From Lentisphaerota bacterium (GTDB lineage Bacteria; Verrucomicrobiota; Lentisphaeria; Oligosphaerales; JABHEG01): 64,000 nt of DNA. The position numbers and the translations under genes are program-made. The notes below the pieces were generated by a model, which was not told the origin of the DNA, did not search any database, and saw only the letters and a program-made list of their open reading frames with translations. How positions within the stretch are numbered: position 1 is the stretch's first letter; each line of letters begins with the position of its first letter. The stretch is taken from NCBI GenBank assembly GCA_018676675.1, contig JABHEG010000204.1, positions 1 through 64,000 on the forward strand, given 5' to 3'. This document shows, piece by piece, positions 1 to 8,076 of this stretch.

Positions 1-138
1 CTTCCTGCCCGAACAGAGCCGCGCACAACGTAAGCGGTCTTCCTGCCCGAACAGAGCCGCGCACAACGTAAGCGGTCTTCCTGCCCGAACAGAGCCGCGA
101 CTCCCAGGAGCGGTCTTCCCTGCCCGAACAAAGCCGCG
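1..138. repeat. R1: tandem 38-bp repeat, three full units plus a partial one
   Basis: Units begin at 1, 39, 77 and 115. Units 1 and 2 are identical; unit 3 diverges in its last third, and unit 4 has one extra C and decays after about 24 bases. The conserved core is GCCGCGCACAACGTAAGC. The same core recurs at 35529-35562 and 35647-35673. There are no unique spacers between units, so this is not a CRISPR array. In frame 1 the first unit reads ARTEPRTT followed by TAA, exactly the C-terminus that the 35.5-kb copy gives to the PabB-PabC protein. A gene running in from the left could therefore end here. Confidence 0.85.
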
Positions 139-258
139 CAATGCCCCGTCACACCCCATCCTTGCAACCCCCCGCCATCAACCCTATCTTGCGTGCATTC
201 CCACGAACAACCGGTGCCTTAGAACGCGCCCTGCTCCGAAAATTGAGGATCCGTCCAC

Positions 259-1194
259 ATGAGATCGCCCCACGCTCTCCTCCACGTTACTCCCATTATG
301 CAGTGCATTGCGGTCGCCGCCACCAGCATCATCTCACTCGCCGTCCAGGCGATCCCGCCGGGCGCCGCGGCCGGCGCCCCTGATGCCGTCACCAAACGCC
401 CCGCCATACTTGGACACCGCGGCGCCTTGATGTTTGCCCCGGAGAACACCTTGGCCGCATTCCTTCTCAGCCTGGCAACAGGAACCGACATCGAACTCGA
501 TGTGTGGCCAACAAAGGACGGGGAACTGGCCGTCATCCACGACCCACGCGTTGACCGCACCACAGATGCCAAGGGCAATGTCGCCGACTTGACGCTCGCT
601 GAGATCAAAGCCCTGGATGCTGGTTCCTGGTTCCATCCTGACTTCGCCGGAGAACGCATCCCGACTCTCGATGAAGCCCTGCATTTCATCATCCGTAATG
701 AACGACGCCCAACCGTCGTCGCGATCAACCTGAAGCCCGTAAACGAGGTGGTCATCAGCGGCGTGATCCACGCGGTGCGCGAGACAGCCACCTTCGATCG
801 CTGTTTCGTCTTCGACCTCAGCCTGGACAATGCACATCGTTTCAAGCAGGCGGAGCCGCGCATCCGCTGCGCCGCATCACCGCGAACGGCGACAGACATC
901 GACAAGGCGCTGGGAGAAGACATGATTGACCTCATCTGGACCGGACCGCAACCGAAAACGGTCATCGACCGGATCCACGCTGCCGGCAAACTGATCTATG
1001 TCACCATCGTGAACGACGCAAACCAGTGGCTGCGACTCAAGGCGGACGGCGTGGACGGTATCTGCACAAATCACCCCATCAGGATGAAGGAAGCAGCATG
1101 GCCTCCTCCAGCCGATCGGATGTGGGATCACTACCTGTCCCCCGGAAAGCGCCCCCAGTACCAGTTCGGTCCTCTCAGGAAAGACACCCCGTAA
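259..1194 (+). CDS. glycerophosphodiester phosphodiesterase, exported
   Basis: Predicted to hydrolyse glycerophosphodiesters to glycerol 3-phosphate and an alcohol, outside the cytoplasm. The 311-residue protein has a hydrophobic N-terminal segment (about residues 14-36) typical of a signal peptide. The GDPD-family signature follows: GHRG near residue 52, PENT near 62, the metal-binding E-x-D of DIELDV near 79, and IHDP near 94. Length fits a single-domain GDPD enzyme plus a signal peptide. A GAGG about nine bases upstream supports the 259 start; an internal ATG at 298 would shorten the signal region. It stands alone, and the next gene on the strand starts 135 bases later. The family assignment is firm; the substrate is not known. 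Confidence 0.9.
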   Translation: MRSPHALLHVTPIMQCIAVAATSIISLAVQAIPPGAAAGAPDAVTKRPAILGHRGALMFAPENTLAAFLLSLATGTDIELDVWPTKDGELAVIHDPRVDRTTDAKGNVADLTLAEIKALDAGSWFHPDFAGERIPTLDEALHFIIRNERRPTVVAINLKPVNEVVISGVIHAVRETATFDRCFVFDLSLDNAHRFKQAEPRIRCAASPRTATDIDKALGEDMIDLIWTGPQPKTVIDRIHAAGKLIYVTIVNDANQWLRLKADGVDGICTNHPIRMKEAAWPPPADRMWDHYLSPGKRPQYQFGPLRKDTP

Positions 1195-1218
1195 GTGAGC
1201 TCCGTTAACAGAGCACAC

Positions 1219-1246
1219 AATGTGGGAGGCGGTGCCATCCGGCGAC
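1219..1246. repeat. short dispersed element (R2-associated motif)
   Basis: The stretch begins TGGGAGGCGGTGCC and ends GCGACC. It matches 20 of 25 positions with 32427-32451, which lies beside a copy of the larger R2 repeat. It sits in the 135-base gap before the next gene. This could be a degenerate end of R2-type elements; a chance GC-rich match is not excluded. Confidence 0.3.
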
Positions 1247-1329
1247 CTCTCCGTCAGTGCAGTGTCAATGGCATTGTGGGAAACACCACTATTCTCAGAG
1301 ACATCAAAGCGTAGCGGAAGGGAAGCACG

Positions 1330-2727
1330 ATGGGAACACCCAAACGTAACGAGAGTCTCTTCATCTTCAGCGATCTCGTCGCCGATACGCAAAACATCAC
1401 CCGCCGAATCAACCCTGCTGACAAACTCCCCACCCCGGTCATCATCCCGGACCGACCGTGGGAAGACCAACTGGTTCTGATCTTCGGTCGAGCCATCTAT
1501 GATGAGCAGGAAAGCGTCTTCAAGATGTGGTACGCTGCCGGGGCCGACTACAAGCTCGTCTGCTACGCCACCAGCACAGACGGAATCACCTGGGACAAGC
1601 CGGATCTCGATGCCGTGCTGATCGACGGGAAGCCCACCAATGTCATCCTCTTTGGCCGCGACACGACCTACCTGGAGCCCTTCGGCGTGGTCAAGGACCT
1701 CTCTGATCCGGATTCTGCTCGACGCTACAAGCTCTCGTGCAAGAGCGCGATCAAACCCTACAGAGGCCCGCTTGAGCATCCGCATATGCCCGAATCCAGA
1801 CGCGGAGCAGGCACGTACATCAGCCCAGACGGCATCCACTGGACGTTGGAGAACGCCTTCACAGAAGACATGGTCTGCGACATCTCGCACTATTTTCAGG
1901 AACCGGAAGACGGCAGCTTCGTCATGCACACACGAGACAGACTCAGCCCGGGAAACAATGACGGCCGTTGGGCCACTTGGGGCTGGGGACGGGCTGTGGC
2001 ACGGATCGACAGTCCCGACCTCCGGACGTGGACCAAAGGGAAGCTCGTCTTCGCCGCCGACCAGGACGATCCCGAAGGCTCGGAAATCTACTCCCTGGCC
2101 GTCTTCCCCTGCGCGGGGCGATACCTCGGGCTGTCCCAAATGTTCTACGGCCTTGAAGACCAATGCCTCCTGGACGTCCAACTGGTCACCAGCAACGATG
2201 CCTGGACATTCGAACGCGTCGACCCCCGCACCCCTTTCATTGCTGAAGGCGGGATAGGTAGCTGGGACCGCTTTAACATCTCGATCGGTGACATGCCGCC
2301 TGTCGATGTCGGTGATGAGCACTGGTTCTATTACTCAGGGCGCAACTACAGGCATGGGCCGTACAGCGGCCCGGACACCTCCCCGAAAGAAGACAAATGG
2401 ACCGGCATTGGTCTGGCCCGAATCAAGCGAGGACGGTTCCTCTCGTTCGAGGCCAGCTTCGACGGTGGAACAGTCACCAGCACGCCATTCGTCCTGAATG
2501 GGAACGTGCTCGAACTCAACGCGAATGCCCGATACGGGAGCGTCGAGGTCGAGCTCCGAGATCACCAGGGCAATCCCCTGGAAGGCTGGACATCGACGGT
2601 GGAAGGACAGGATGGCACGGCCGTGCCAGTGGCGTTCCCGATTGGGTCGGTTTCCGAACTCGCCGGCCAAACCGTCCAAGCCCATTTCACCATCCGGAAC
2701 GCGCAGTTGTACGGGTTCAACCTATAG
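1330..2727 (+). CDS. five-bladed beta-propeller protein, glycoside hydrolase family 43/32-like
   Basis: A 465-residue protein with no obvious signal peptide. It contains repeated strand motifs of the type seen in GH32/GH43/GH62-like propellers: MWYAAG near residue 60, TSTDGITWDKP near 82, SPDGIHWTLE near 158 and DLRTWTKG near 231. It ends in a beta-rich module of about 80 residues. Similar proteins are common in planctomycete and Lentisphaera-type genomes, usually annotated as hypothetical or glycosidase-like. A purine-rich GGAAGGGAAG lies just upstream of the ATG at 1330. The catalytic acidic residues cannot be assigned with confidence, so activity on a sugar chain is inference. It is read in the same direction as the upstream phosphodiesterase but is probably a separate unit. 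Confidence 0.7.
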   Translation: MGTPKRNESLFIFSDLVADTQNITRRINPADKLPTPVIIPDRPWEDQLVLIFGRAIYDEQESVFKMWYAAGADYKLVCYATSTDGITWDKPDLDAVLIDGKPTNVILFGRDTTYLEPFGVVKDLSDPDSARRYKLSCKSAIKPYRGPLEHPHMPESRRGAGTYISPDGIHWTLENAFTEDMVCDISHYFQEPEDGSFVMHTRDRLSPGNNDGRWATWGWGRAVARIDSPDLRTWTKGKLVFAADQDDPEGSEIYSLAVFPCAGRYLGLSQMFYGLEDQCLLDVQLVTSNDAWTFERVDPRTPFIAEGGIGSWDRFNISIGDMPPVDVGDEHWFYYSGRNYRHGPYSGPDTSPKEDKWTGIGLARIKRGRFLSFEASFDGGTVTSTPFVLNGNVLELNANARYGSVEVELRDHQGNPLEGWTSTVEGQDGTAVPVAFPIGSVSELAGQTVQAHFTIRNAQLYGFNL

Positions 2728-2763
2728 CCGACCTGCCCGGAGTACTCCCGGGAGCAGGACTTG

Positions 2764-2785
2764 CCCTGCTGAACAGAGAGGCGCC
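2764..2785. repeat. degenerate R1-like fragment
   Basis: The bases CCCTGCTGAACAGAG followed by GGCGCC resemble the CCTGCCCGAACAGAGCC part of the 38-bp R1 unit at the start of the window, with small substitutions. It lies in the convergent gap after the beta-propeller gene. The similarity is by eye only. Confidence 0.3.
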
Positions 2786-2847
2786 CCCACTACTCCACGA
2801 CCACGATCACGACAACAAAGGGGACCGACGACAGACCTCATTCAGCC

Positions 2848-2886
2848 GAGAGGATGCCTCAGCTGCTGAGTTCTGCGGGGCCTCTC
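2848..2886. terminator. possible stem-loop between convergent genes
   Basis: GAGAGG at 2848-2853 pairs with CCTCTC at 2881-2886. A smaller stem, CTCAG with CTGAG (2858-2870), is nested inside. It lies between the stop of the beta-propeller gene and the stop of the convergent acetyltransferase gene. There is no clear T-run, so a role as terminator is only suggested by position. Confidence 0.3.
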
Positions 2887-2897
2887 ATGTTCGATTC

Positions 2898-3335
2898 CTA
2901 CAGTTGACGCGCGACGAAGTAGCCCTTCACCTCCAGGCCTCGCGGATGCTCAGTCGCCGGGCAGAGGGCGAATCCCAGCGCCTTCCACATGGGAATGGCT
3001 TCGGTCTTGTCTTCCGAACTCCACGCGCGGACTTGATGCAGTCTCAGGGCGCGGCAACGCTCGAGGGACAGTTCGACCAATCGCGTGCCGATGCCCTGCC
3101 GTCGGTAGCCTTCCGACACCTCGATTATGTTGATGAACCCCTCGTCTGTCTGGAGGAGTGGCGGAGGCAGACGGCGCCGATAGACGGCGATGATCCCCAC
3201 GGGTCTGTCGCCATCCAGGGCGGCGAACGCAAACCCATCCTCAAGCCGAATGTGCCTCCCAATGACCTCGCCCATCGCTGAGGCAACCCGGCGCTTCGTG
3301 TCGTCGTCACAGTCTGTGTACCGGATGTCCATCAT
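2898..3335 (-). CDS. GNAT family N-acetyltransferase
   Basis: A small acetyl-CoA-dependent acyltransferase of unknown acceptor. The C-terminal half carries the GNAT core. FAFAALDGDRPVGIIAVY forms two strands, IIEVSEGYRRQGIGTRLVE contains the Q/R-x-x-G-x-G/A pyrophosphate-binding loop as RRQGIG, and MWKALGF is the usual family motif near the end. The chosen ATG at 3335 gives 145 residues. Longer in-frame starts at 3386 (ATG) and 3389 (GTG) would add 17-18 residues, and no start has a strong ribosome site. It is convergent with the beta-propeller gene. The downstream minus-strand order does not suggest a pathway. Confidence 0.85.
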   Translation of the reverse strand: MMDIRYTDCDDDTKRRVASAMGEVIGRHIRLEDGFAFAALDGDRPVGIIAVYRRRLPPPLLQTDEGFINIIEVSEGYRRQGIGTRLVELSLERCRALRLHQVRAWSSEDKTEAIPMWKALGFALCPATEHPRGLEVKGYFVARQL

Positions 3336-3413
3336 GTCACCATCTCTGATCGAGAAGCCGGTTAGCTCAGGGCGGCGGTCAGCCATCACCCGAAGCGTCT
3401 GGTTGGTGTATCT

Positions 3414-4610
3414 TCAGCGTGCATCCGGTTGTTCGTGTTTCTCGCTTCGGTATTGCTTAGCGAGCGCTCGGCAAGTTGCGAGATTACTCAGATCAGGCAA
3501 CCCACCGTCGCTGCTGCCCAACTGTATCATGTAGTCCTGGGTAACCGACTCCCTTGCTCCCAGATCGAAGGCGCCGGTTTCGAAGAACAGGCGCTTGCAG
3601 CCACGCCAGCCATGAATCCGTCCACCACGGCCCTGCCTTGGATTCGCCGGGCTCGGGACAAGCAGAATGCTGGCCTTCGTCCAATGCTGATACGGCTCGG
3701 GTGTTGTCGGATCCCAGAAGGCGTAGAGGAACTCCGCGGGCTCGCGATGCCACCCAACCGGGCGGCTCATGCTGTCGCAGCGAAGCCAACCGTACTTGAC
3801 GCGATGCGAGCGGATCGACAAGGCGCCGCTGCTCGCCCGCTTGTTCGGGTCCTGCGGGTTCACGGTCAGAACACTGCGTGTATTGCTGACGATGTCGTAG
3901 TACCGGTAGTCGTCCTGCTCTACCACGTAACCCGCCCATTCGTCAGGCTTCCAGTCAACCCCGCTTACAGACAACTGGTTGGGCCCCGTGAGCTCCGCGA
4001 CCAACTTGCCCGCAACCTTCGTATGGAACGTAGGATCCCCAAGAGTGATAACGGAGTTGCGCCACAGTGTTATCCTCTGCGCCTGGGCCGCCGACAGCAC
4101 ACTACGGACGTAGATCCGGCCGTCGGCATGGATTACGTATAGAGTCCGAAATACCAACTCTCGGTTGACGTCGCCGAGCATTGGCGAGTACCGGTTCTCG
4201 ATGGCCGCGCGATCAGGTGGGCTTGGAACGATTCTGATCGACCGTGGAACACCCTTGTGCAGGCTGCCCCCGGCGGCGACATGGCCGATCAGGTCACCCG
4301 GGTTCAGGCATTGGTTGAATAGTGCCCCTTGGGCGTGAAGGAGGATGTAGTCAGTCGGATTAGCGAGCAGATCCGTCTCCCCGACCGGATCGCCGCTCAA
4401 GTCAAACCACTTGGTAATTCCATAGTTCTTCCTGGCCTCGAAAACCAACCGGAACCGTGTGGCCGCCTCCACCGTCACTTCATGCTTCAGGCCGGTGCCG
4501 GTTTCAGTTACCTGGACCACGGGCTCCGCGGTGGCAGCCCAGCTGGTACAGAGCATCGCAACCCAGAAGAGGATCGGCACGGCGTATGCTGACAAGTGGA
4601 TTGCTGTCAT
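3414..4610 (-). CDS. exported protein of unknown function
   Basis: A protein of 398 residues starting at MTAIHLSAYAVP. The first 28 residues form a clear signal peptide ending near ATAEP. GAAGAG lies just before the ATG at 4610 and supports it over an in-frame ATG at 4646. The mature protein is beta-rich, with many aromatic residues and the phrases GITKWFDLSGDP, YVIHADGRIYVRS and GYVVEQDDYRYYD. Such patterns suggest a beta-sandwich surface or glycan-active protein, but I do not recognise a catalytic motif or a named domain. It precedes the acetyltransferase on the same strand. The function is unknown. Confidence 0.7.
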   Translation of the reverse strand: MTAIHLSAYAVPILFWVAMLCTSWAATAEPVVQVTETGTGLKHEVTVEAATRFRLVFEARKNYGITKWFDLSGDPVGETDLLANPTDYILLHAQGALFNQCLNPGDLIGHVAAGGSLHKGVPRSIRIVPSPPDRAAIENRYSPMLGDVNRELVFRTLYVIHADGRIYVRSVLSAAQAQRITLWRNSVITLGDPTFHTKVAGKLVAELTGPNQLSVSGVDWKPDEWAGYVVEQDDYRYYDIVSNTRSVLTVNPQDPNKRASSGALSIRSHRVKYGWLRCDSMSRPVGWHREPAEFLYAFWDPTTPEPYQHWTKASILLVPSPANPRQGRGGRIHGWRGCKRLFFETGAFDLGARESVTQDYMIQLGSSDGGLPDLSNLATCRALAKQYRSEKHEQPDAR

Positions 4611-4835
4611 TGTCTCTTCAAGCTCCACACGAACGGATGCGTTCACTAGATGTGATCAGCGTTCTGGTGCAACGCATTGTTCGTGCTTGGTGACCGCGTG
4701 GTGATTCTCTGACGCGGCATGGCGATCCACCAAATCCACCGCATAACTGCACTCGATTCGTCCCTGGGCGAGAGGCGCTGCAATGGGGCACAATCATCGC
4801 GGAGCAAGAAGGCGATGAAGTAGGAGGCAGATCCA

Positions 4836-5639
4836 TTATTGGCAATCGAGTTTCACTGAGCAGGTGGCGATATACTGCGGGAACTTCCTGTCAGCTTTTA
4901 CCTCAAAGGCATCTCCCCAATGGGCTTCCTGAAATCCTCTGAGAAGGAATCCGGAACGCAGTTGGCCGCCGATGATGTCCTCCAACGAATGACCGTATTC
5001 CAGAATTTCGCAGTTCTCGATCTTGGAATTGAGTTCCTCTGGCTCCAACGACTCAAGATCGGAGTAGGGAACACTGAACTTGAGTGTGGGTGTTTCGGTT
5101 ATGTCCAACTGATCTCTTCCAAAGGCAAATGCAAGGGGGTTCAACGAAGTTGCGAGAAGCCGACCTTTGGGCCGCAAAACCCGATAGCACTCATCCCATA
5201 CCGGTAGAATATTGTCCACGAACATGTTCGAAGCGGGGTGAACAACGATATCGAATGACTCATCCGGAAAACACGACAGGTCCCTCATATCTCCTTGCAC
5301 CGTGTTGATTTTCAGTCCGTGTTTTTCCGCGGCCAATCTGTCCAGGCTGAGTTGGTTGGGAGAGAAGTCATAGACGGTAACATTGGCGCCCAAGCCCGCC
5401 AGGATTGGCGCTTGCTGACCACCCCCTCCCGCAAGGCAAAGCAAATCGACCTTTTCCAACGGCCCAAGCCAATCCCTTGGGATCGGCCGCTTGTCCGGGC
5501 TCATAGAGAATCGGTATTCCCCGCGTCTCACCGATTCCATGGTTTCTGCTGAAACCAAAGTAGACCAGTTGCCTCCATCACTCGATTCCTTCTCCCAAGC
5601 TCGAAGATTATGCTCGTCAGGATTCATCGTCGCAAACAT
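4836..5639 (-). CDS. class I SAM-dependent methyltransferase
   Basis: Predicted to transfer methyl groups from S-adenosylmethionine to an unknown acceptor. The Rossmann motif I reads VDLLCLAGGGGQQAPILAG near residue 65, followed by the motif II acidic strand VTVYDFSPNQL near 90. NTVQGDMRDLSCFPDESFDIVVHP near 115 and ECYRVLRPKGRLLATS near 150 are the usual Methyltransf_11 signatures. Starts at 5642 (GTG), 5639 (ATG) or 5627 (ATG) are possible, and none has a good ribosome site. The gene and the 290 bases upstream are visibly less GC-rich than the neighbours, with more A/T third bases, which suggests acquisition by transfer. It has no operon partner. Confidence 0.85.
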   Translation of the reverse strand: MFATMNPDEHNLRAWEKESSDGGNWSTLVSAETMESVRRGEYRFSMSPDKRPIPRDWLGPLEKVDLLCLAGGGGQQAPILAGLGANVTVYDFSPNQLSLDRLAAEKHGLKINTVQGDMRDLSCFPDESFDIVVHPASNMFVDNILPVWDECYRVLRPKGRLLATSLNPLAFAFGRDQLDITETPTLKFSVPYSDLESLEPEELNSKIENCEILEYGHSLEDIIGGQLRSGFLLRGFQEAHWGDAFEVKADRKFPQYIATCSVKLDCQ

Positions 5640-5642
5640 CAC

Positions 5643-5933
5643 AGTGATTGACCCGCGAAATCAAGGTCTAGAAGACTCTGGCTCTCATGAGTTTTTCGAA
5701 TATGCAAGATGTGCGTCATACGGACATTGTACTCGGTGTCGTTCCCACATAGGTGCTTTCCCACCAAGGTCTATTGTGCTGGCAGAAGCCATAGACGGAC
5801 CATTAAGCTGCACATCCGGTGGCCAGAACGCGTTTTGAGCCAATTCACCATCGACAGCTGGGCAGGCAGAAGCACTACATCGCGGCTTCGGCACCATATC
5901 GGCAGTCTAGCCACCAATAGGGTGACACACTAG
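5643..5933. other. intergenic stretch, lower GC, nothing recognised
   Basis: About 290 bases between the methyltransferase start and a decayed ParB-like frame. Base composition matches the methyltransferase rather than the GC-rich surroundings. Short open frames exist on both strands, but none resembles a known protein. It presumably holds the methyltransferase promoter. Confidence 0.4.
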
Positions 5934-6491
5934 CACGCAACACACTTTCTCCCAACTGGCACTGCGGGAACGGCACCCAATCGCTTCAATGACGACGCCC
6001 TGATCCACGCCCTCTCGGCAAACCAGCACCACCACGAGATCAGCAAGACTCAACAGGCCACGACCGCCGTCCGTCTCCTGCCGGATGCCTCCGAAATGGT
6101 GAGACAAGGGCGTCTGAAAAGAGCACGTGCGGGCTGGGAACGCAAGCGTGACCGAGGTTGTTTGCCATCAATGGCAAACAACCTCGGGACAGAAGACTCC
6201 CCTACAAGCGCGAGGGTCATCGTCGCAGCTATGATGCAGGTGAGCAACGGGTATGTGGGAGACGCGCTACACATCCAGCGAGAGGCCCCGGAGCGCTTCG
6301 AGCAGATGCATGCGGGGCTCCTCACGCTGAAGGAGGCACTGCGCCAACTCGACGGGGAGTCGGACGCCCCGGAACGGCAGCAGATCAAAGCGTCACGTGC
6401 CCAGCTCAATTGCATCCTGCACCGTCTCGATCAGCACCCCACCTTCCTCGAGCGCTGGCAGGCCTTCCTCAGCGAATTCACCACAGACTGA
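5934..6491 (+). pseudogene. remnant of a ParB-like / plasmid partition-type DNA-binding protein
   Basis: The reading frame is open from just after the TAG at 5931 to the TGA at 6489, but no plausible start codon lies at its beginning. It reads ALSANQHHHEISKTQQATTAVRL and later VSNGYVGDALHIQREAPERF and MHAGLLTLKEALRQL. These follow the pattern of ParB/Srx-domain proteins (NLHRRHLTESQRAMVAARL, then a helix-turn-helix, then SPELFEAVxxGxxSLxEA). The N-terminal ParB nuclease-like part is missing, and an inserted hairpin sits between the two halves. An intact internal ATG at 6096 would give 131 residues. I read it as a decayed gene; a short functional protein is less likely. Confidence 0.5.
6152..6187. 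repeat. perfect 16-bp inverted repeat with a TCAA loop
   Basis: CCGAGGTTGTTTGCCA (6152-6167) is followed by TCAA and then its exact reverse complement (6172-6187). The hairpin lies inside the ParB-like remnant, at the junction between its two recognisable halves. It could be a small mobile-element footprint, a regulatory hairpin or an insertion that broke the gene. Confidence 0.85.
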
Positions 6492-6581
6492 GGGGGTCAA
6501 GCGTAAGGGGGCCAATGCGGCAGCAAAGTCTCGTTCCCACGCCGTTGCCGGTGCCATGATACGGGTGAGTGGGAGGCACGG

Positions 6582-8075
6582 CTACTTTGAGACGTGCGGG
6601 ATAGTCGTGTAAACATGGACCTGGTACGGCTCGAACGTATCGGTGATGATCCCGTGCCCTGTCGGGCCGCCATCTGCGCCAGTGGTAAGCACGCGTTCCT
6701 CCCCAACCACGCGGAGTGGGACACCTGAAGACATATCCGGAAACGAGAGCGACATCTCGCCGGGTGTCTCCGTCAGATTCACCGCCACGACCAACCACCG
6801 GAACCGATGATAGAAAGCCCTGGCACGAAGCGGTAGGACCCCGGTCGGCAGAATCGGCCGGTCATCCCCTTCAGCCAGGATCAGACGCAGTCGGCCGAGG
6901 CCCTCGATCACCTCGGCGAAGGCCTTCCCAGTTCCCTCGGTCAGTCTAGAAAGGGGCGTGTTCCCGCCATCTCCCAACACAATGCCCTGAGCCCCGGCTG
7001 CCACTGCCAACCACGGAAGTGATCGGGTGCTCATAGAGTCGCTCTTTCCCGCCAGAAATACAGCGGGGATGACAGCCCATGTCGGGTGCCCACAAGATGC
7101 ACGTTCCGCGATTGCATCCCCCCAGTTGGTAAGCACGTCAGCTGTCACAACGCCGTCTTTGGGAACAACGGGGGCGATCGCCAGGACATCAGCCACGCTT
7201 GGGGCACTTGACCCGGCGCCCGAGAACGAAACCAACGGCCGATACGCCGAACACTCGACAAACGCTGCGTATCCTGCCTCCGACACCGGCGCGCTGTTCC
7301 CCGAGTTCCAGCCCAGCAGAGCCGTGTCCATCCCATGACTTCGGATGGGGTGTTCGCCTCCGCTCTCCAGCGAAGCCACGGCAACCGGGGGAACGGCAAG
7401 GAATCCGTGCGTTCTGGCTGCATCCAGCAGTTCCTGCACGGCCTCAGGGCCTTGGCCTCCCGTTCCGAGCACGACATTGCACCCTACGGCCGCCAAGTCA
7501 GAAAACGTCTCAGCCTGGCAGCGCCCAGTCGCTGCCGCAAGTATGAACGTCGGCTTCCCATTGACCAGCAGCATTCCCCGTCGGTTGGGGCAGACCTCAG
7601 CCGGTCCCGGGGGGAGTTTTCGGACAGAAACGCGCGACTCAGCCAGGAGGATCTGCTCCTCGCGAGTGAACAACGCAAGGCGCAGGGAGTGCTTCCCATA
7701 GCCCATGCGACGCGCATCGAGTTCGATCAGATTCTCTGCTTCGACCGGGCGGCTCCGTTGGCGCCGGAGCTTCGCCCAGAACACACCTGCGTTGTCCCCA
7801 TCGACATCGACGTAAAGCCCGCAGTCAGTCACGTTCTGTGAGGAAACATCCACGGCAACCATCAGCTCAGCGGTTGTGATCCCCTGGCTGGCGTAGATAG
7901 TGTCACGGTACCACGGCACATGCCAACGTGGCACGCACCGGTCAGAGGCCCAAGCCGCCGCCCCCAGCAGGCATGGCAGGACAGCGACCAGCACCAGGCG
8001 GAGGAGGACGGAGACACTCGGCGTCTGCCCGGAAACGTGGTCAGCGTGGATGATCGGGGGTCGTGTCCAATTCAT
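6582..8075 (-). CDS. exported TIM-barrel-like protein, putative glycosidase relative
   Basis: A protein of 497 residues, with the start fixed by a strong GGGAGG and an ATG one base after the stop of the upstream gene (stop at 8077). That spacing implies translational coupling with the giant gene. A hydrophobic segment, VLLRLVLVAVLPCLLGAAAWA (about residues 23-43), is a signal peptide. A beta-sandwich of about 110 residues comes first. The phrase MLLVNGKPTFILAAATG then opens a probable barrel (about 165-410), as in GH2/GH42-type enzymes, with GCNVVLGTGG and AAGAQGIVLGDGG as strand ends. A C-terminal strand domain (AFYHRFRWLVVAVNLTETPG) follows. No catalytic acid pair is certain, so the enzymatic role is inference. 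Confidence 0.65.
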   Translation of the reverse strand: MNWTRPPIIHADHVSGQTPSVSVLLRLVLVAVLPCLLGAAAWASDRCVPRWHVPWYRDTIYASQGITTAELMVAVDVSSQNVTDCGLYVDVDGDNAGVFWAKLRRQRSRPVEAENLIELDARRMGYGKHSLRLALFTREEQILLAESRVSVRKLPPGPAEVCPNRRGMLLVNGKPTFILAAATGRCQAETFSDLAAVGCNVVLGTGGQGPEAVQELLDAARTHGFLAVPPVAVASLESGGEHPIRSHGMDTALLGWNSGNSAPVSEAGYAAFVECSAYRPLVSFSGAGSSAPSVADVLAIAPVVPKDGVVTADVLTNWGDAIAERASCGHPTWAVIPAVFLAGKSDSMSTRSLPWLAVAAGAQGIVLGDGGNTPLSRLTEGTGKAFAEVIEGLGRLRLILAEGDDRPILPTGVLPLRARAFYHRFRWLVVAVNLTETPGEMSLSFPDMSSGVPLRVVGEERVLTTGADGGPTGHGIITDTFEPYQVHVYTTIPHVSK

Positions 8076-8076
8076 C

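Noticed and set aside
1..138. CRISPR-like array
   Set aside because: The 38-bp units are directly adjacent, with no unique spacers, and no cas gene is near.
877..2322. Minus-strand open frame of 481 codons
   Set aside because: It is antisense to the phosphodiesterase and beta-propeller genes, which have clear motifs and ribosome sites.
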